The translations under genes and the position numbers were made by a program. A stretch of DNA of 9,259 nucleotides from Candidatus Omnitrophota bacterium (GTDB lineage Bacteria > Omnitrophota > Gorgyraeia > Zapsychrales > Zapsychraceae): positions 1 to 9,259 of the forward strand of contig JAGYNW010000065.1 in the NCBI GenBank assembly GCA_018399915.1. The letters are read 5' to 3'. Positions within the stretch are counted from its first letter, which is position 1, and each line of letters starts with the position of its first letter. Shown in pieces: positions 1 through 7,010 of this stretch. Under the pieces are notes generated by a model. It was not told the origin of the DNA and made no database searches. It saw only the letters and a list, made by a program, of their open reading frames with translations.

Positions 1-1119
1 GGCATATCAAGGGTTAAGAGTTTTGATACTTCTCGTTATGAGCGGCATTATGCCGGGGAGGTTAAAGATTTTGATCCTTCCAAATATATCAGTCAACGCA
101 AAATTGAACGTATGGGACGCGCTTCACAACTGGCGATGGCCGCAAGTAAATTGGCATTGAGAGACGCGTCCATAAGAATGGAGGATATTCCTCAGGAGCG
201 TTCAGGCGTTTGTCTGGGTACGACTATGGGCGAGCCGCAGATAATGGAAAGAGCAGATGAAGAATTTTTAAAGAGAACAAAAGGAATAAAATATGATCTG
301 TTGTCGTCACTCTCTTACCCGGCCAGTTCAATCCCTAATAATATTTCTTTAAAATATGGACTTAAAGGACCTAGTGAGATCTTTTCTACCGCTTGTGCCT
401 CCGGGAATTATGCGATAGCCAGGGCTTTGGATATCGTGCGAAGCGGACAGTGTGATGTGATGTTTGCCGGTGGTTCTGATGCCTTGTCGCGTATCGCATT
501 TACGGGATTTGGCCGTTTGTTTGCCATGTCACCTGATAAGTGCCGCCCTTTTGATAAGAATAGAAACGGAATGTTGCTGGGGGAGGGCGCTGCCATTTTG
601 TTGATAGAATCACTGGAACATGCCCGGAAACGCAAAGCCAATATTTATGCAGAGGTGGTGGGGTATGGCTTATCTTGTGATGCCCATCATATGACACAGC
701 CTTCCAGCCGGGGCATTGCCAAAGCCATTTCTGGAGCCTTGCAACACGCGCATGTAAATAAAGAACAAGTCGGATATATTTGCGCTCATGGGACTGGCAC
801 AAAAGAGAATGATAAGGCTGAGACGGAAGCTGTTTATCAAGTCTTTGGCAAGAGCACCAAAGATATCCCGATAAGTTCAATCAAATCTATGTTAGGTCAT
901 ACGATGGGCGCGGCTTCAGCGATTGAAGCGCTTACCTGTTGTCTGGCTGTTGACCATCAAGAGATACCGCCAACCATTAATTTTGAAGAAAAAGATCCTG
1001 AATGCGATATTGATTGTGTCCCGAATTTCAGTCGCAAGAAAAATCTGGATATTATTTTAAATAATGCCTCTGCTTTTGGGGGAAATAATGCGTGTCTGGT
1101 CCTTCGCAAGTTTAGTTAA
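1..1119 (+). CDS. Beta-ketoacyl-ACP synthase, FabF (KAS II)-like, 5'-truncated by window edge
   Basis: Condensing enzyme of the thiolase fold that would extend an acyl chain with malonyl-ACP (family knowledge). The frame is open from base 1, so the first visible ATG at 112 is internal: the residues before it (Gly-Glu-Val-Lys-Asp-Phe-Asp at about 20-26) belong to the normal KAS II N-terminal region. The 372 visible residues are roughly 40 short of the usual 410 or so. Numbering from base 1, the nucleophile is Cys132 (Thr-Ala-Cys-Ala-Ser-Gly, codon at 394), followed by His263 in Ala-His-Gly-Thr-Gly-Thr (787) and His300 in Leu-Gly-His-Thr (898). This is the complete Cys-His-His triad of decarboxylating KAS enzymes, so it is probably active and is not a chain-length factor. 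A glycine-rich Phe-Gly-Gly-Asn-Asn loop lies near the C-terminus. The next gene starts two bases after the stop. It is probably a specialised-lipid paralogue rather than the housekeeping FabF, given its neighbours; this is inference. Confidence 0.93.
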   Translation, partial: GISRVKSFDTSRYERHYAGEVKDFDPSKYISQRKIERMGRASQLAMAASKLALRDASIRMEDIPQERSGVCLGTTMGEPQIMERADEEFLKRTKGIKYDLLSSLSYPASSIPNNISLKYGLKGPSEIFSTACASGNYAIARALDIVRSGQCDVMFAGGSDALSRIAFTGFGRLFAMSPDKCRPFDKNRNGMLLGEGAAILLIESLEHARKRKANIYAEVVGYGLSCDAHHMTQPSSRGIAKAISGALQHAHVNKEQVGYICAHGTGTKENDKAETEAVYQVFGKSTKDIPISSIKSMLGHTMGAASAIEALTCCLAVDHQEIPPTINFEEKDPECDIDCVPNFSRKKNLDIILNNASAFGGNNACLVLRKFS

Positions 1120-1121
1120 TT

Positions 1122-2213
1122 ATGAATAATTCTAAGAATATTTTACTAACAGGTATTACCGGTCTTCTCGGGAGTTTTTTGGCCAGGGAGTTGATTGACC
1201 AGGGCTATGGGGTTTTCGGATTAGCAAGACCCGGCAAAGGGATCAGCGCTAAAGACAGGGTCATTAACGGCCTTAAATTTGTTTATGGCGATGATTGGAA
1301 TCCTGAGAAGATTTTAAGGCAAATAAAGGTGATTGAAGGTGATATCATTGGCCCTAATTTGCACATAAGAAATGAACAAGATGAACGCGCCTTAATCAAA
1401 AATATTGATATTATCATTCATAGCGCTGCCTTAGCTGAGCTGAACTGTCAGTACAGTAAAATAAGAAAGATCAACGTGGACGGTACCAGATATGTTTTGG
1501 ATTTTGCTATGCGATGCCGGGATCAGGGAAGATTGAAGAAATTTAATTATATCAGCACAATGTATGTGGCCGGAAAGAAAGATGTAGTTTTTGATGAGAC
1601 TATGTATGAAGTCGGGCAGGAGTTCAACAATACCTATGAGCGGACCAAGTTTGAGGCTGAAGGATTGGTGCGGCAATATCTTATGAAGGGGCTGAACTGT
1701 TCGATCTTCAGGCCGAGTATGATCGTTGGGGATTCCACGCAAGGGAAGACATCCAATTTTCGTTTGGTCTATCAGCCTTTGCATTTTTTTGCTAAAGGTA
1801 TCTATGATATTTTCCCTGCGGATCTGCAATGCAAACAGAATTTAATTCATGTCGATGTTGTTGCTAAAGCGATCGCCCAATTGTCGGATAAGGGAAGGTC
1901 TGATGTTTATCATGTCATTAGCCCTAATGATACGTCGATTGAACTTTTCACAAAAACAGCGGCGGAATACTTTAATATTAAGATGCCTGTTTTTGTTTCT
2001 CCGGCAGAGTTTGATTTTAGTGAACTCACGCCGGCCAAAAGACAGCTGGCCCAACAATTTGTTCCGTATTTTTCATATAAAGCGAAGTTTTCTGCACATA
2101 AAACCTATGATTTTTTTGATCAGAATCAGCTGCCGCACCCGGAGTTTAATAAAGAGAGTTTAATCCGAATTTTTGAATTTTGCGAGAAGCAGGCCTTTAT
2201 CCGTAAAAATTGA
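1122..2213 (+). CDS. Extended SDR oxidoreductase, thioester-reductase / NAD-dependent epimerase-like
   Basis: A 363-residue NAD(P)-dependent enzyme of the extended short-chain dehydrogenase family. The Rossmann nucleotide-binding motif is at the N-terminus (Thr-Gly-Ile-Thr-Gly-Leu-Leu-Gly, residues 10-17), followed by His-Ser-Ala-Ala at 100-103, Ser-Thr at 145-146 and the catalytic Tyr172-x-x-x-Lys176. The later Phe-Arg-Pro-Ser-Met-Ile-Val-Gly-Asp-Ser segment (196-205) and the long insert after the first strand resemble the reductase domains that release carrier-bound acyl chains as aldehydes or alcohols, as in fatty acyl-CoA reductases and Lys2-type R domains. A sugar epimerase or 3-beta-hydroxysteroid-type dehydrogenase cannot be excluded. 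The start is two bases after the KAS stop; an in-frame TAG at 1113 rules out an earlier ATG, and with no clear Shine-Dalgarno site translation is probably coupled to the KAS gene. Beside a ketosynthase, acting on an acyl thioester or a beta-keto/hydroxy acyl product is the natural guess. Confidence 0.85.
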   Translation: MNNSKNILLTGITGLLGSFLARELIDQGYGVFGLARPGKGISAKDRVINGLKFVYGDDWNPEKILRQIKVIEGDIIGPNLHIRNEQDERALIKNIDIIIHSAALAELNCQYSKIRKINVDGTRYVLDFAMRCRDQGRLKKFNYISTMYVAGKKDVVFDETMYEVGQEFNNTYERTKFEAEGLVRQYLMKGLNCSIFRPSMIVGDSTQGKTSNFRLVYQPLHFFAKGIYDIFPADLQCKQNLIHVDVVAKAIAQLSDKGRSDVYHVISPNDTSIELFTKTAAEYFNIKMPVFVSPAEFDFSELTPAKRQLAQQFVPYFSYKAKFSAHKTYDFFDQNQLPHPEFNKESLIRIFEFCEKQAFIRKN

Positions 2214-2216
2214 ACC

Positions 2217-2222
2217 AAAGGA
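2217..2222 (+). promoter_or_regulatory. Ribosome binding site (AAAGGA) fixing the nitroreductase start
   Basis: AAAGGA lies 8 nt upstream of ATG 2231. It supports that ATG over a TTG at 2210, which would place the Shine-Dalgarno inside the coding region and add seven residues not typical of the family. Confidence 0.7.
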
Positions 2223-2230
2223 ATTTGTAT

Positions 2231-2824
2231 ATGCCAAAATCCGATATTCTGAAATTAATTAAAGCCCGTCAGACAGTTCGCCAATATACGGATAAACCGT
2301 TATCCAGGAATGTTTTAGAAAAAATTCTGGAGGCCGGTATATGGAGTTCTTCGGTCCATGGTTTTCAGCCGTGGAAATTTATTGTCATAACGGATAAAGA
2401 TGTCATAAGAGAAATTTCCGGTCTGGTTGAGCGAAAATCTAAAGGTTTATATGCCGGATATAATCTTGTTTTGAAGTCTACGGCGGAAACAGTCAGTAAT
2501 GCGACGGCACTCATCGGTATTTTTAATAATGAGAAACTGAAAAAGATGATGAGACGTATGGGCCGTCAATATGAGAGTTGTGCTAAACTGACTGAAGTGC
2601 AGGCGATCGCTGCATCCATCCAGAATATGGTCTTGGCTGCGCAGTCTTTGGGTGTCGGGAGTTGTTGGCTGACCATGCCGTTGTTTTGCGCTAAAGAGAT
2701 CAAGAAAACTTTGAACACGGATAATGAATTCGTGGCTTTTTTATCTTTGGGATATCCTGAGCAAAAAGCTGCCCGGGCGCAAAGACGTATCTGTTTAAAT
2801 GATGTTTTTCCCAATGGGAGATAA
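2231..2824 (+). CDS. Nitroreductase-family FMN oxidoreductase
   Basis: A 197-residue cytoplasmic flavoprotein of the nitroreductase fold. Diagnostic features are the N-terminal FMN-phosphate-binding stretch Arg-Gln-Thr-Val-Arg-Gln-Tyr (residues 13-19), a Ser-Ser-Val-His-Gly-Phe-Gln-Pro-Trp motif (40-48) in place of the common Ser-x-x-Asn-x-Gln-Pro-Trp, the Ala-rich helix from about 125 to 140, the Gly-Val-Gly-Ser-Cys-Trp-Leu FMN loop (141-147), and a Leu-Gly-Tyr-Pro near 173-176. The length fits the family. Members use NAD(P)H and FMN for two-electron reductions, or in some biosynthetic pathways for dehydrogenation, so the name does not imply a nitro substrate. It sits 17 bp after the SDR gene and one base before the CrtI-like gene, hence the same operon, and it probably acts on the same acyl or polyene intermediate (inference). 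The function beyond the family is not determined. Confidence 0.9.
   Translation: MPKSDILKLIKARQTVRQYTDKPLSRNVLEKILEAGIWSSSVHGFQPWKFIVITDKDVIREISGLVERKSKGLYAGYNLVLKSTAETVSNATALIGIFNNEKLKKMMRRMGRQYESCAKLTEVQAIAASIQNMVLAAQSLGVGSCWLTMPLFCAKEIKKTLNTDNEFVAFLSLGYPEQKAARAQRRICLNDVFPNGR
2816..2820 (+). promoter_or_regulatory. Ribosome binding site (GGGAG) fixing the CrtI-like start
   Basis: GGGAG lies at the very end of the nitroreductase coding region, 5 nt upstream of ATG 2826. It favours 2826 over the in-frame ATGs at 2799, 2802 and 2814, which precede or overlap the site; 2832 is a possible second choice. Confidence 0.6.
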
Positions 2825-2825
2825 A

Positions 2826-4280
2826 ATGGACATGGATCATGAAATCATCATTATCGGATCAGGGATAGGCGGACTTATAGCGGGTTGTTATCTGGCCAAA
2901 TCCGGATTGAATGTATTGATTGTTGAGCAGCATGACAAGGCGGGAGGGTATTGCACGTCTTTCAAGCGCAAAGGTTATACCTTTGACGCGGGGGTACACA
3001 ATTTAGGCTCTATTGACAAAGGTGTGCTGGGTAAGATCCTGATGGAAATCGAGGTGCATCAGGATCTGGAGCTGCATTTGATCGACCCCACCAATAGAAT
3101 CATAATGCCTGATTTCGATCTGAAAATTTATTCAAATTTTGATCAGACATTGGCGGAATTTATCAAAGTTTTTCCCGGGGAGGAACTCCCTATCAGAAGG
3201 TTTTTTGATTTTATCCTTTTTCAGGATTTTCTGACAGTCTATTCTAAAGTTAAAAAAATGACCTTTAAAAGGCTGTTGGATGATTTCTTTTCTGAGGATG
3301 CGATTAAAGCGACTTTCAGTGTTCTATTGGGTAATATGGGCGTGTCTTCTTTGGAGGCATCTGCCGTTGCCGCTGTGATTTTATTCCGGCAATATGTTTT
3401 AGACGCGGTTTATTATCCTGGGGACTCAATGCAGGCGTTCCCGGATGCGTTGGTGCGCAAATTCAAGGCCTTGGGCGGATTGATTGTTTTTAAGGATAAA
3501 GTTATCAAGGTTGAGAAGGCAAAGCCGCAAACATTTACAGTATCGACGGAAACGGGAAGGGTTTTGCGCTGCGGGATAGTTTTATCCAATTCGGATGTCT
3601 CAGAGCTTTATAAAGAAATCGCCGGCGCAAAGAATAAAGAAAGAGAAGTTGTTGATTCTTTGCAGGTCTCATCATCGGCCTTTTGTGTGTATTTAGGATT
3701 GAAAGATAAATTAAGCGAATTTACAAAGACAGGCGGATGTATCGCCAAAGCGTTTAATTATAAGATGGATTCCTATATCCCGGTGCCTGCGTTGGATCTT
3801 GGGAGGGGAGATGTTTCCATGATGGTTTTTTCTATCCCGGAATATGGGGCTATTGATTCATCGCAAAACAATAAAAGCGGTTTGCGCCTTTTGGTCTTTG
3901 CGCCGTATGTCTCTGAAGAATTCTGGGCGCAGAATAAAGAAAGATTGAAGGATAGGCTGTTGGTGTTAGCCGGGCAGACGATCTCCCGCTTAGCTGATAA
4001 TATTGAATTTGCTGAAGCCGCGACACCGGTAACCATGCGAAGATATACTTCCAACAGGGCCGGGGCCGGTTTTGGTTGGGCGGCGATCTGGGGCCAATCA
4101 AAAGTTAATATAATCCCCCAGCGGTCTTCGATCGAAGGATTATATTTAGCCGGGCACTGGACGACGGGGCCTATGGGCCAAAGCGGTGTTCCGGGGGTAT
4201 CTCTCTCCGGGAGGAAAGCCGCGGAACTGATAATCAATGATTTGGGGAAAAAGTGGGAATATCCCCTTATTAAACTTTAG
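2826..4280 (+). CDS. FAD-dependent phytoene desaturase / carotenoid isomerase-like oxidoreductase
   Basis: A 484-residue flavoprotein of the CrtI/CrtISO/RetSat group, of usual length. It begins with the dinucleotide-binding motif Gly-Ser-Gly-Ile-Gly-Gly-Leu (11-17) ending in Glu34, then Gly-Gly-Tyr-Cys-Thr-Ser-Phe (40-46) and Phe-Asp-Ala-Gly (53-56). It ends with the second FAD motif, Gly-Leu-Tyr-Leu-Ala-Gly-His (438-444), then Gly-Pro-Met-Gly-Gln-Ser-Gly-Val-Pro-Gly-Val (448-458) and an Ala-Ala-Glu-Leu-Ile helix. Relatives desaturate, isomerise or saturate conjugated polyenes at the membrane. The start at 2826 is chosen from the GGGAG site and leaves a one-base gap after the nitroreductase. 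No phytoene synthase or prenyl-transfer gene is visible; with a ketosynthase upstream, a long-chain acyl or polyene substrate is more plausible than phytoene (inference). Exact chemistry cannot be read from the sequence. Confidence 0.88.
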   Translation: MDMDHEIIIIGSGIGGLIAGCYLAKSGLNVLIVEQHDKAGGYCTSFKRKGYTFDAGVHNLGSIDKGVLGKILMEIEVHQDLELHLIDPTNRIIMPDFDLKIYSNFDQTLAEFIKVFPGEELPIRRFFDFILFQDFLTVYSKVKKMTFKRLLDDFFSEDAIKATFSVLLGNMGVSSLEASAVAAVILFRQYVLDAVYYPGDSMQAFPDALVRKFKALGGLIVFKDKVIKVEKAKPQTFTVSTETGRVLRCGIVLSNSDVSELYKEIAGAKNKEREVVDSLQVSSSAFCVYLGLKDKLSEFTKTGGCIAKAFNYKMDSYIPVPALDLGRGDVSMMVFSIPEYGAIDSSQNNKSGLRLLVFAPYVSEEFWAQNKERLKDRLLVLAGQTISRLADNIEFAEAATPVTMRRYTSNRAGAGFGWAAIWGQSKVNIIPQRSSIEGLYLAGHWTTGPMGQSGVPGVSLSGRKAAELIINDLGKKWEYPLIKL

Positions 4281-4289
4281 AGAGAAAAC

Positions 4290-6542
4290 GTGAGTATATT
4301 TACTGTATTTTCATTTTTCGTTTTTGTTACAAATGCATCTTTAGCGATCTTTATTTTTTTGAAGAATCGTAGAAAGAAATACAATGTCATTTGGGGCAGT
4401 CTGTGTTTTTTTGCAGCTCTGTGGGGATATGCCGGCATAAATTTCTCTACGACGTTATCTCCTCAGAAGGCTTTGTACTGGTGGAAAATAGGATATGTGG
4501 GGGTTATCTTAACGCCGCTGCTTTATTTTCATTTCATTACCGAATATTTAAAGATTGAGCGTAAAGTCTTACTCTGCACGGCCTATGGACTTGCGGCTTT
4601 TTATCTGACGATTGACCTTTTGTATACGGATCTGTTCCTTTCTGACTTAAGGTTTGCTTTTAACCAATTCTATTGGGGAGATTGGTTAAAAAGTAAAAGT
4701 TTGTATTATATTACATTTTATATCTTTTTTTATTGGGTGCTTTTGCCGTATTCCTTCGTTCTGTTGCTTAAGAAGTACCGGCGGGTCAAAGGGAATCAGA
4801 AAAATCAGTTAAAGTACTTTATTGTCGGATCAATCGTCGGATGGTTCGGGGCTGAATGTATGTTCTTGCCTGACTTCCGGCTCGATTTTTTCCACCCTTT
4901 GCCGAATCTGTTCGTGGCTATTTATCCGGCAATAATGACTTATGCCATCATCCGCTACCGCTTGATGGATATCACCATGGCGTTTACCCGTACGTCCATC
5001 TTTTTATTTGTTTATTCCTTGGTGTTGGGAATCCCTTTTGCCATCGGTTTTGGTCTGCAGGAAAAATTGATCGCTTTGTTCGCCGGATTATGGTGGGTTG
5101 TGCCTCTGGTCTTCTCGACGATCTTGGCCACAGGCGGGCCGTTTATTTATATGTATCTGCAAAAGAGCACCGAAGATCAGATCTATAAAAATCAACGTCA
5201 GTATCAGAATACCCTGAGGAAGGCCTCATTGGGCATGGGGCGCATAAAAGATTTGAAGCGGCTGTTGAGTCTGATTGTGCATGTGGTAACACGCACAGTC
5301 CGCATTGACCATTGTTCTATCTATGTTTTTCACGAATCTTCGGGCCAGTATGTGCTTAAGGCCAAAAAAGATAAATCTGTTGAAAGGGTGGCTGAAAGTG
5401 TTTTTACGAAAGACAGCCAGCTTGTCAAGTATCTTGAGAAGGTCAAAGAACCTATTCTTTATGAAGAAGTGCTGCAGCGATCGGGTGAGACCGGAGGCAG
5501 AATTTTTGGGTATCTGGCCAAGACTATGAGGGATCTTGAGGCCGCCTTGATCCTGCCCAGTTTTGTTGAGCAAAGATTGATTGCTTTTTTAGTCCTGGGA
5601 GCGAAAAGGAACAAAGAGCTTTATAATCATGAGGATTTGGTCGTATTTTCCATCCTGGCCAACCAGTCCGGGCTGGCCATCGAGAACGCGCAGTTTTATG
5701 ACGACATGAAAAAAACGCATGCCCAGCTTTTTAAAGCTGAGAAGATGGCGACCATCGGAACTATGGCAGACGGGCTTTCGCACCAAATGAACAACCGCTT
5801 GCACGCGATGGGTTTTATTGCCGGAGATGCCCTGGATTCGGTACGGCTGAAACGTGATCAGGACAAGCCGACAGACACGCGGAAGTTCCTGGATGAATTG
5901 GAGCATTCATTGAAACGCATCGAGGATAATGTTAAGCGCGGCGGGGAAATTGCCGAAGGCTTGCTGCGGTATACCCGCAAAGGGGCCGAGGGGTTCTCTC
6001 CTGTGCATTTCAACAAACTCCTTGACGCCTCTCTGGAAATGATACAGTTTAAGATCAATATGAGGAATTTGGATTTGATCAAAGATTTCAAGGACGATCT
6101 GCCGCCCGTAAAGGGAAATTTTACGCAGCTACAGGAGGCTTTCTTTAACATGATCGATAATGCCTATGATGCCATGATGCAAAGAAGAGATGAACTCAAA
6201 GAACCGGGTTACCGGCCTAAGCTTATTATTTCTGCGGCTAAAAAGGGAAAGAACCTGGAAATCCTTATTAAAGACAATGGGATGGGCGTTAAAGAAGAGA
6301 ATATTACTAAACTGTTCACGCCGTTTTTTACAACCAAATTGTCCAGCAAAAAAGGAACCGGGTTGGGATTGTATGTGATCCGTCAGATTATTGAGGAAAA
6401 TCATAATGGACGGGTGAAGTTTACTTCTGTTTACCTTGAGGGATCACAGACAAGCATCATTTTGCCTGTGGCTGAGCTTAGCGGACAAGGAAAAAAAGAA
6501 AAGCCAGAGATCCTGCTAAAGAATGTAAAAAAGTTTTTATAA
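4290..6542 (+). CDS. Membrane sensor histidine kinase: N-terminal 7TM region, GAF, HisKA-like, HATPase_c
   Basis: A 750-residue inner-membrane kinase. Residues 1-230 hold about seven hydrophobic segments ending in Ile-Ile-Arg-Tyr-Arg-Leu-Met-Asp-Ile (220-228), the hallmark end of the histidine-kinase N-terminal 7TM region; two more hydrophobic stretches follow at about 235-256 and 262-290. A GAF domain spans roughly 318-470 and closes with Leu-Ala-Ile-Glu-Asn-Ala-Gln. The H-box is Gly-Leu-Ser-His498-Gln-Met-Asn-Asn-Arg, the N-box is Asn620-Met-Ile-Asp-Asn624-Ala-Tyr-Asp-Ala, the G1 box is Asp662-Asn-Gly-Met-Gly, an F-box is at 676-680, and the G2 box is Gly689-Thr-Gly-Leu-Gly. All ATP-binding elements look intact. 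The start is GTG 4290, 9 bp after the CrtI-like stop and preceded only by a weak GAGAG, so it appears to be the last gene of the lipid operon. It should phosphorylate a separate receiver, most simply the one at 6646. The GAF ligand and the membrane stimulus are unknown. Confidence 0.93.
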   Translation: MSIFTVFSFFVFVTNASLAIFIFLKNRRKKYNVIWGSLCFFAALWGYAGINFSTTLSPQKALYWWKIGYVGVILTPLLYFHFITEYLKIERKVLLCTAYGLAAFYLTIDLLYTDLFLSDLRFAFNQFYWGDWLKSKSLYYITFYIFFYWVLLPYSFVLLLKKYRRVKGNQKNQLKYFIVGSIVGWFGAECMFLPDFRLDFFHPLPNLFVAIYPAIMTYAIIRYRLMDITMAFTRTSIFLFVYSLVLGIPFAIGFGLQEKLIALFAGLWWVVPLVFSTILATGGPFIYMYLQKSTEDQIYKNQRQYQNTLRKASLGMGRIKDLKRLLSLIVHVVTRTVRIDHCSIYVFHESSGQYVLKAKKDKSVERVAESVFTKDSQLVKYLEKVKEPILYEEVLQRSGETGGRIFGYLAKTMRDLEAALILPSFVEQRLIAFLVLGAKRNKELYNHEDLVVFSILANQSGLAIENAQFYDDMKKTHAQLFKAEKMATIGTMADGLSHQMNNRLHAMGFIAGDALDSVRLKRDQDKPTDTRKFLDELEHSLKRIEDNVKRGGEIAEGLLRYTRKGAEGFSPVHFNKLLDASLEMIQFKINMRNLDLIKDFKDDLPPVKGNFTQLQEAFFNMIDNAYDAMMQRRDELKEPGYRPKLIISAAKKGKNLEILIKDNGMGVKEENITKLFTPFFTTKLSSKKGTGLGLYVIRQIIEENHNGRVKFTSVYLEGSQTSIILPVAELSGQGKKEKPEILLKNVKKFL

Positions 6543-6569
6543 AGAATAATGTAATTAGTCCTATTCTTT
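6541..6569. repeat. AT-rich inverted repeat overlapping the kinase stop codon
   Basis: AAAGAATA (6541-6548) and its exact reverse complement TATTCTTT (6562-6569) flank a 13-nt spacer. The arm starts within the TAA stop codon. The stem has one G-C pair and is followed by GTTAGAATT rather than a T-run, so it is a poor Rho-independent terminator; it could be an operator, a weak hairpin or chance. Confidence 0.3.
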
Positions 6570-6613
6570 GTTAGAATTTAAGATGTTATTAGAATTTATT
6601 ATTTTATTATAAT
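6568..6613 (+). promoter_or_regulatory. Candidate sigma-70-type promoter(s) for the receiver/HD-GYP unit
   Basis: Two overlapping possibilities lie in the 103-bp gap between the kinase and receiver genes. One is TTGTTA (6568-6573), a 16-bp spacer, then TAGAAT (6590-6595). The other is a perfect TATAAT (6608-6613) with a poor TTATTA (6586-6591) 16 bp upstream. This is the only substantial non-coding gap on the plus strand, and either promoter would let the downstream pair be expressed apart from the lipid operon. AT-richness makes chance matches easy. Confidence 0.4.
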
Positions 6614-6627
6614 CATGTGAGAATTTT
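6571..6627 (+). repeat. Short direct repeats TTAGAATTTA in the kinase-receiver gap
   Basis: TTAGAATTTA occurs exactly at 6571-6580 and 6589-6598, an 18-bp period, and a third 8/10 match (TGAGAATTTT) lies at 6618-6627. The copies overlap and flank the candidate promoter elements, as operator sites would. In such AT-rich DNA this may also be coincidence. Confidence 0.35.
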
Positions 6628-6645
6628 TAAAAAAGGGATGGATTT

Positions 6646-7008
6646 ATGCCGAAAATGTTAATAGTCGATGATGAACAGGATATTCAGGATTTTGCCAAGC
6701 GTTTTTTTGAAAAACGGGATATCGACGTGATCACAACAGGAAACGGGCACGAGGCTTTGTTGATCGTGCAAACAGAAAACCCTGATATGATCCTTTTGGA
6801 TGTGCATATGGAACAGATCAGCGGTATCGATGTGTTGCGCCGGATCCGGGAAAGCGGTAATCAGACCAAAGTGATCATGGTTACGGGTGTCGAGGATGAG
6901 GATACGATCAATGAAGCTAAAAGTCTCGGCGTCATCAATTATATCCATAAGCCGCTGGTTCTGGATGAACTGGAAAAAGTGGTCATGGCCGAGTTGGATG
7001 TAGCCTAG
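6646..7008 (+). CDS. Stand-alone CheY-like response regulator receiver
   Basis: A 120-residue single receiver domain with no output domain. The acidic pocket is Asp8-Asp9, the phospho-acceptor is Asp52 (Leu-Leu-Asp-Val-His-Met), the switch residue is Thr80 (Met-Val-Thr-Gly), and the conserved Lys102 is in His-Lys-Pro-Leu. All residues for phosphorylation are present. An AAGGGA site at 6633-6638, 7 nt upstream, supports ATG 6646. It follows the histidine kinase gene by 103 bp and precedes the GAF-HD-GYP gene by 49 bp, so the simplest reading is that the kinase phosphorylates it and it acts through protein contact, possibly on the HD-GYP protein (inference). It has no DNA-binding domain, so it cannot by itself regulate transcription of the operon. 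Confidence 0.93.
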   Translation: MPKMLIVDDEQDIQDFAKRFFEKRDIDVITTGNGHEALLIVQTENPDMILLDVHMEQISGIDVLRRIRESGNQTKVIMVTGVEDEDTINEAKSLGVINYIHKPLVLDELEKVVMAELDVA

Positions 7009-7010
7009 GA

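Noticed and set aside
500..880. Antisense open frames over the KAS gene (also 1431-1829, 3773-4237, 5589-5906, 6658-7188 and 7874-8221 on the minus strand)
   Set aside because: They lie wholly or mostly opposite well-supported genes, show no family motifs, and are explained by codon bias of the sense genes.
112..1119. KAS gene starting at ATG 112
   Set aside because: The frame is open back to base 1 and the upstream residues match the KAS family N-terminal region, so the gene is cut by the window edge rather than starting here.
2210..2230. TTG start at 2210 for the nitroreductase
   Set aside because: It overlaps the SDR stop and puts a good AAAGGA site inside the gene; ATG 2231 has that site at correct spacing and a typical N-terminus.
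2799..2825. ATG 2799 start for the CrtI-like gene
   Set aside because: It adds nine residues before the usual short lead into the FAD motif and buries the GGGAG site that serves ATG 2826.
6541..6569. Rho-independent terminator after the kinase gene
   Set aside because: The inverted repeat is real, but its stem is nearly all A-T with a 13-nt loop and no following T-run.
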